Positions 4,414 through 8,166 of a stretch of DNA of 8,166 nucleotides are shown here, piece by piece (the stretch's first letter is position 1; every line of letters begins with the position of its first letter). Location of the stretch: NCBI RefSeq assembly GCF_937858865.1, contig NZ_CALLYO010000394.1:1-8166 (forward strand), in the 5' to 3' direction. The notes under the pieces were generated by a model that worked only from the letters and a program-made list of their open reading frames with translations, was not told where the DNA came from and ran no database searches. The position numbers were made by a program, and so were the translations under genes. Origin of the DNA: an uncultured Amaricoccus sp. (lineage in GTDB: Bacteria; Pseudomonadota; Alphaproteobacteria; Rhodobacterales; Rhodobacteraceae).

Positions 4414-7131
4414 TCATTCGAAGGCGTAGGTGAAGCCCGAGGCGTCGGCGCCGACGGTCACGCGGGCGAGCCGCTCGCCCTCGATCGAGCGGCCGAGGAC
4501 GCCGCGGCTGAGCTCGGGCAGGAGCGTGTTGGTGAGGATCGCGTCGATCATCCGGCCGCCGGATTCGACCTCGGTGCAGCGGGCGCGGATGAGCGCGAGC
4601 ACGCCGTCCTCGACCACGAGCTCGGCCTCGTGGCCGGCCATGAGCTGGCGGGCGATGCGGGCGAGCCGGGCGCGGGCGATCGACTCGATCATCGAGTCGC
4701 TGAGCGGATAGTAGGGGATCGTCACCACCCGGCCGAGGAAGGCGGCGGGGAAGGTCTTGAGCAGCGGCGGGCGCAGCGCCTTGTCGAGATCCTCGATCGC
4801 GCCGCGCTCGGCGCCGCCGCCGGTCGCGCGCATGATGACCTCGGAGCCGACGTTCGAGGTCAGGAGGATCAGGCAGTTCTTGAAGTCGATCCGCCGCCCC
4901 TCGCTGTCGTCCATCATCCCCTTGTCGAAGACCTGGAAGAAGATCTCGTGCACGTCGGGATGGGCCTTCTCCACCTCGTCGAGGAGGATCACCGAGTAGG
5001 GCTTGCGGCGGACGGCCTCGGTCAGGACGCCGCCCTTGCCGTAGCCGACGTAGCCGGGCGGCGCGCCCTTCAGCAGCGAGACGGTGTGCGCCTCCTGGAA
5101 TTCCGACATGTTGATGGTGATGAGGTTCTGCTCGCCGCCGTAGAGCGTCTCGGCCAGCGCCAGCGCCGTCTCGGTCTTGCCGACGCCGGAGGGGCCGCAG
5201 AGCAGGAAGACGCCGACCGGCTTCTCCGGGGCGCCGAGGCCGGCGCGGCTGGTCTGCACCCGGCGGGCGATCATCTCCATGGCGTGGTCCTGGCCGACCA
5301 CCCGCTCGGCGAGGATCCCGGCGAGCTTCAGCGCCTTCTCGGTCTGGCTGGTCAGCATCCGGCCGGTGGGGATGCCGGTCCAGTCCTGCACCACCGCGGC
5401 CACCGCGTTGCGGTCGACCGAGGGGAGGATCAGCGGCGTCTCGCCCTGGGCCGCCGCGAGCTCGGCGGTCAGGCGGCGGAGCTCGGCGAGGTCGGCCTCG
5501 CGGTCCGGGAGCGGCGGGGGGGCGGGGTTCGGCAGCGGGGCGTCGCCGACCCCGGCCAGCGCCGGCTCGGGCTCGGCGGGGGCGTCGAGGGGGACGCCCT
5601 CGCCGCGGAGGCGGGCGCGGAGGTCGAGGATCTGTGTGACGAGGGCGCGCTCGGCCTCCCAGCGCGCTTCGGCGGCCTCGAGGCGTGGGGTGTTCTCCTC
5701 CACCGCGGCCTCGAGCTTGGCCCGGCGGGCCTCGACGTCGATGCCGATGGCGGCCTCGCGGTCGATGATGCCCTTCTGGATCTCGAGCATCGCCTTGCGG
5801 CGGCGGAGGTCCTCGACCTCGGCCGGGGTGGCGTGCTGGGAGACGGCGACGCGGGCGCAGGCGGTGTCGAGCAGGCTGACCGCCTTGTCGGGGAGCTGGC
5901 GGGCGGGGATGTAGCGGTGCGAGAGGGCGACGGCGGCCTGGATCGCCTCGTCGAGGACCTGCACCCGGTGGTGCTTCTCCAGGGTCGAGGCGACGCCCCG
6001 CAGCATCTCGACGGCGGCCGCCTCGGCCGGCTCCTCGATCTTCACCACCTGGAAGCGGCGGGTCAGTGCCGGGTCCTTCTCGATGTGCTGCTTGTATTCC
6101 GACCAGGTGGTGGCGGCGATGGTGCGGAGCTCGCCGCGGGCGAGCGCGGGCTTGAGGAGGTTGGCCGCGTCGCCGGTGCCGGCGGCGCCGCCGGCGCCGA
6201 TGAGGGTGTGCGCCTCGTCGATGAAGAGGATGACCGGGGTCTCGGAGGCCTGCACCTCGTCGATCACGGCGCGCAGGCGCTTCTCGAACTCGCCCTTCAC
6301 GCTGGCGCCGGCCTGCATCAGGCCGACGTCGAGCATGCGGAGGCTGACGCCCTGGAGCATCGGCGGGACGTCGCCCTCGGCGAGGCGCAGCGCGAAGCCC
6401 TCGACGACGGCGGTCTTGCCCACCCCGGCCTCGCCGGTGAGGATCGGGTTGTTCTGCCGCCGCCGCATCAGCACGTCGATGATCTGGCGGATCTCGGGGT
6501 CGCGGCCGACGACCGGGTCGATCCGGCCCTCGCGGGCGCGGGCGGTGAGATCGGTCGCGTACTTCGCCAGCGCCGAGTCGCCGCCGGGGGCGCGGCGGGG
6601 CGCGGCGGCCGGGGCGTCGGCCGCGGGGCGCGCGCCCTCGGTCGAGCCCTCGAGGACGGCCTCGAGGCGGGCGGCGATGTCTTCGGCATCGATCTTCTCG
6701 AACTCGGTGCTGATGCGGGTGAGCAGGGCGTCGAGGACCGCGACCTGGCGGATTGCGAGCAGGATGTAGGCGGAGCGGACGGTCTCGTCGCGGGCGTGCA
6801 GCGCGCCCCAGCTCCAGCCCTCCTGGATGGCGTGGAAGACGTGGTCGGAGAAGTCCTGGATCGAGGTGGAGCCGTAGGGGAGCCTGTCGAGCGCACGGGT
6901 CATGTCGGCGGCGATGCGTCCAGCGTCGACGCCGGCCTCGCGCAGGATGAGCTGGACGTCGGCGCCGTCGGCGAGGACGAGCTGCTCGACGAAGTGGGCG
7001 AGCTCGACGTAGGGGTTGCCGCGCAGCTTCGCGGCGTCGCCGGCGGCCTTGAAGGCGAGGCGGCAGGTCGGGTTCAGCCGGTCGACCAGTTCCTTGCGCT
7101 TGAATACCTGGGAAGTCGTGCGGGCCGGCAT
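4414..7131 (-). CDS. clpV: T6SS AAA+ ATPase ClpV (TssH), sheath disassembly
   Basis: Hexameric ClpB-type ATPase of 905 aa that extracts and recycles contracted TssB/TssC sheath in the cytoplasm. An N-domain (about 12-160, from KRKELVDRLNPTCRLAFKAA) is followed by an Ala/Pro linker. NBD1 has Walker A GEAGVGKT (233-240), Walker B VILFIDE (300-306) and an arginine-finger TRRF (357-360). The coiled-coil middle region (about 435-510) ends in a Pro/Ala-rich stretch (about 512-545). VVQDWTGIPTGRM (580-592) leads into NBD2 with Walker A GPSGVGKT (646-653), Walker B VILLDE (714-719) and sensor-2 GGR (858-860). All catalytic elements are intact and the length is normal for ClpV. The ClpV-like N-domain and T6SS neighbours separate it from general ClpB. 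The ATG at 7131 has AGGAG 7 nt upstream; the frame is open to 7335, but the extension is not ClpV-like and the ATG at 7149 lacks a ribosome site. Confidence 0.96.
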   Translation of the reverse strand: MPARTTSQVFKRKELVDRLNPTCRLAFKAAGDAAKLRGNPYVELAHFVEQLVLADGADVQLILREAGVDAGRIAADMTRALDRLPYGSTSIQDFSDHVFHAIQEGWSWGALHARDETVRSAYILLAIRQVAVLDALLTRISTEFEKIDAEDIAARLEAVLEGSTEGARPAADAPAAAPRRAPGGDSALAKYATDLTARAREGRIDPVVGRDPEIRQIIDVLMRRRQNNPILTGEAGVGKTAVVEGFALRLAEGDVPPMLQGVSLRMLDVGLMQAGASVKGEFEKRLRAVIDEVQASETPVILFIDEAHTLIGAGGAAGTGDAANLLKPALARGELRTIAATTWSEYKQHIEKDPALTRRFQVVKIEEPAEAAAVEMLRGVASTLEKHHRVQVLDEAIQAAVALSHRYIPARQLPDKAVSLLDTACARVAVSQHATPAEVEDLRRRKAMLEIQKGIIDREAAIGIDVEARRAKLEAAVEENTPRLEAAEARWEAERALVTQILDLRARLRGEGVPLDAPAEPEPALAGVGDAPLPNPAPPPLPDREADLAELRRLTAELAAAQGETPLILPSVDRNAVAAVVQDWTGIPTGRMLTSQTEKALKLAGILAERVVGQDHAMEMIARRVQTSRAGLGAPEKPVGVFLLCGPSGVGKTETALALAETLYGGEQNLITINMSEFQEAHTVSLLKGAPPGYVGYGKGGVLTEAVRRKPYSVILLDEVEKAHPDVHEIFFQVFDKGMMDDSEGRRIDFKNCLILLTSNVGSEVIMRATGGGAERGAIEDLDKALRPPLLKTFPAAFLGRVVTIPYYPLSDSMIESIARARLARIARQLMAGHEAELVVEDGVLALIRARCTEVESGGRMIDAILTNTLLPELSRGVLGRSIEGERLARVTVGADASGFTYAFE

Positions 7132-7138
7132 GGCGGCG

Positions 7139-7143
7139 CTCCT
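7139..7143 (-). promoter_or_regulatory. Shine-Dalgarno AGGAG for clpV
   Basis: AGGAG on the minus strand lies 7 nt before the ATG at 7131. It rules out the longer alternatives at 7149 and 7335, giving a ClpV that begins MPARTTSQVF. Confidence 0.7.
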
Positions 7144-7273
7144 ATGCATGTCGCTTGAATAGCCATCCGTAAAAGCTGTAGCTTGCCACATTCGGCGGGA
7201 ATTTTCACCAGTCTCCTCGGGGGAGCCGGGGAAGATGCCTCCGGGCCCCGCTGCCGGTGGCCAACGTGCGGGA
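7144..7273. promoter_or_regulatory. Divergent regulatory region between clpV and the kinase
   Basis: This gap of about 130 bp is AT-richer than its flanks and should contain promoters for both clpV and the kinase. A near-palindrome, AAGCT-GT-AGCTT, sits at 7173-7184 and could be an operator. A weak plus-strand pair is TTGAAT (7155-7160) with TAGCTT (7179-7184), 18 bp apart; the match is poor. No convincing minus-strand promoter was found. Confidence 0.4.
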
Positions 7274-8166
7274 ATGGCGATGATCGACCCGCTGCCCGGC
7301 GACATCTTCCGCAAGGGCCAGGTGCTCAACAACACCTACGAGATCGAGGGCGTGCTCGGGCGCGGGGGCACCGGCGAGGTCTATCGCGCGCGCAACCAGA
7401 TCACCGGGCGGGTGGTGGCGGTGAAGGCGCTGAACCGGGAGTTCTCGCACAACGACGCCTACCTCGAGCTGATGAAGCGCGAGGAGGAGATGCGCAACAT
7501 CCAGCACGAGGCGGTGGTGCGCTATACCGACTGCAGCCGGACCGCCGAGGGGCACGTCTATCTGGTGATGGACCATGTGGACGGCACGCCGCTCGCCGAC
7601 TGGATGGAGCGGAGCGTCCAGCCGCGCGACCTGCTCGTCGTCGCGCACCGGGTGGCGGAGGGGCTGGTCGCCACGCACGGGCGGAACATCGTCCACCGCG
7701 ACCTCTCGCCCGACAACATCATCCTGCGCGGCGACGATCCCGCGGAGGCGGTGATCATCGACTTCGGCATCGCCAAGGACTCGAGCGCCGGGGCGCGGAC
7801 GATCGTGGGGAGCGACTTCGCGGGCAAGTACGAATATGCCGCGCCGGAGCAGATGCACGGGCGGGCCGAGCCGCGGTCGGATCTCTATTCGCTGGGGGCG
7901 TCGCTGCTGGCCGTCTACCGCGGGCGGGTGCCGGAGGTGGGGCGGAGCCCGGGCGAGGTGCTGCGGCGGAAGGAGGAGCCGCTCGACACCTCGGGCGTGC
8001 CGGAGCCGCTCAAGGGGCTGATCGACACGCTGACCCAGCCGGACCCGGCCCGGCGGCCGCCGAGCGCGGCGGCGGCGGTGGCGGAGATCGGGGAGCTGCT
8101 GCGGCCGAAGGCGGCGGCGGCGGCCCGGCCGCGGCGCCGGCGGTGGTGGCTGGTCGCGGCGCCCGT
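7274..8166 (+). CDS. ppkA: PpkA-like Hanks-type Ser/Thr protein kinase (partial, cut by window edge)
   Basis: Membrane-anchored kinase expected to phosphorylate the T6SS FHA protein and switch secretion on, opposed by PppA; 297 codons are visible. Numbered from ATG 7274: the glycine loop GRGGTGEV is at 29-36, catalytic Lys51 is in VAVK, an alphaC glutamate lies in KREEEM (68-73), the catalytic loop is HRDLSPDN at 141-148 (Asp143, Asn148), DFG is at 163-165, APE at 190-192 and the C-lobe end PDPARRPP at 256-263. All catalytic residues are present; the loop has Ser where many kinases have Lys (HRDLKPxN). The domain ends near 277, followed by a basic RPRRRR segment and WWLVAAP, apparently the start of a transmembrane helix at the window edge. 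The start is uncertain. ATG 7280 has GGGA 6 nt upstream, and in-frame ATG 7235 has GGGGGAG 9 nt upstream but adds a Pro/Gly-rich 13-residue leader. The gene is divergent from clpV. Confidence 0.93.
   Translation, partial: MAMIDPLPGDIFRKGQVLNNTYEIEGVLGRGGTGEVYRARNQITGRVVAVKALNREFSHNDAYLELMKREEEMRNIQHEAVVRYTDCSRTAEGHVYLVMDHVDGTPLADWMERSVQPRDLLVVAHRVAEGLVATHGRNIVHRDLSPDNIILRGDDPAEAVIIDFGIAKDSSAGARTIVGSDFAGKYEYAAPEQMHGRAEPRSDLYSLGASLLAVYRGRVPEVGRSPGEVLRRKEEPLDTSGVPEPLKGLIDTLTQPDPARRPPSAAAAVAEIGELLRPKAAAAARPRRRRWWLVAAP

Noticed and set aside
4630..7158. 842-codon open frame on the plus strand, antisense to clpV
   Set aside because: It is an Ala/Gly/Asp-rich, repetitive mirror of clpV codons with no domain. 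The minus strand encodes an intact ClpV with all motifs, so this is a high-GC shadow.
7185..7200. Possible sigma-54 promoter upstream of clpV (TGGCAAG... on the minus strand)
   Set aside because: The GG and GC doublets are 9 rather than 10 bases apart and the -12 element lacks TTGC, so it does not meet the strict spacing of sigma-54 sites.
7205..7858. Minus-strand frame opposite the kinase
   Set aside because: The plus strand carries a complete kinase catalytic core with Lys, HRD, DFG and APE; the antisense frame has no domain.
1..8166. CRISPR arrays, tRNA or rRNA genes, transposases or integrases
   Set aside because: No regularly spaced repeats, cloverleaf-like elements, rRNA-like stretches or mobile-element proteins were seen on either strand.

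Overview
The window is part of a type VI secretion system (T6SS) locus from a very GC-rich bacterium. Codon third positions are overwhelmingly G or C. The gene content and protein style (short Ala/Arg/Pro-rich proteins, an ImpL-like TssM, a paired Hanks kinase and PP2C phosphatase) suggest a proteobacterium, most likely an alphaproteobacterium. That placement is an inference, because no rRNA or other phylogenetic marker is present.

Layout. A minus-strand operon occupies 1-3450 and is read from right to left: a PP2C phosphatase (PppA type), a membrane-anchored M15 zinc peptidase that appears to be frameshifted, and a TssM/IcmF-like protein that runs off the left edge. These genes overlap by 4 nt (ATGA) and 1 nt (TGATG), so translation is probably coupled. 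Diverging from pppA, and beginning with a well-supported TTG codon, is a secreted OmpA-domain protein (3606-4316, plus strand). It converges on clpV/tssH (4414-7131, minus strand), the AAA+ sheath-recycling ATPase. An 18-bp perfect palindrome lies between the two, directly against the clpV stop codon. Diverging from clpV is a Ser/Thr kinase of the PpkA type (from about 7274, plus strand), cut by the right edge just as its transmembrane helix begins.

How the parts fit. TssM is the inner-membrane/periplasmic part of the membrane complex. The M15 peptidase is a candidate for locally opening peptidoglycan for the apparatus, and the OmpA-like protein is a candidate peptidoglycan anchor. ClpV disassembles contracted sheath. 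PpkA and PppA are the antagonistic pair of the threonine-phosphorylation control pathway. No sheath, tube, baseplate, spike or effector gene is visible in the window.

Most notable points: (1) the TssM-like protein has a short N-terminus that resembles the start of DotU/TssL, and a single transmembrane helix in place of the usual three-helix, GTPase-like N-terminal half; (2) the peptidase gene is split between two frames, and the wrong frame stays open all the way into tssM; (3) the three proteins expected in the periplasm form a coherent envelope set. All gaps between genes are shorter than 160 bp. Many long open frames opposite or offset from these genes are GC-driven shadows.
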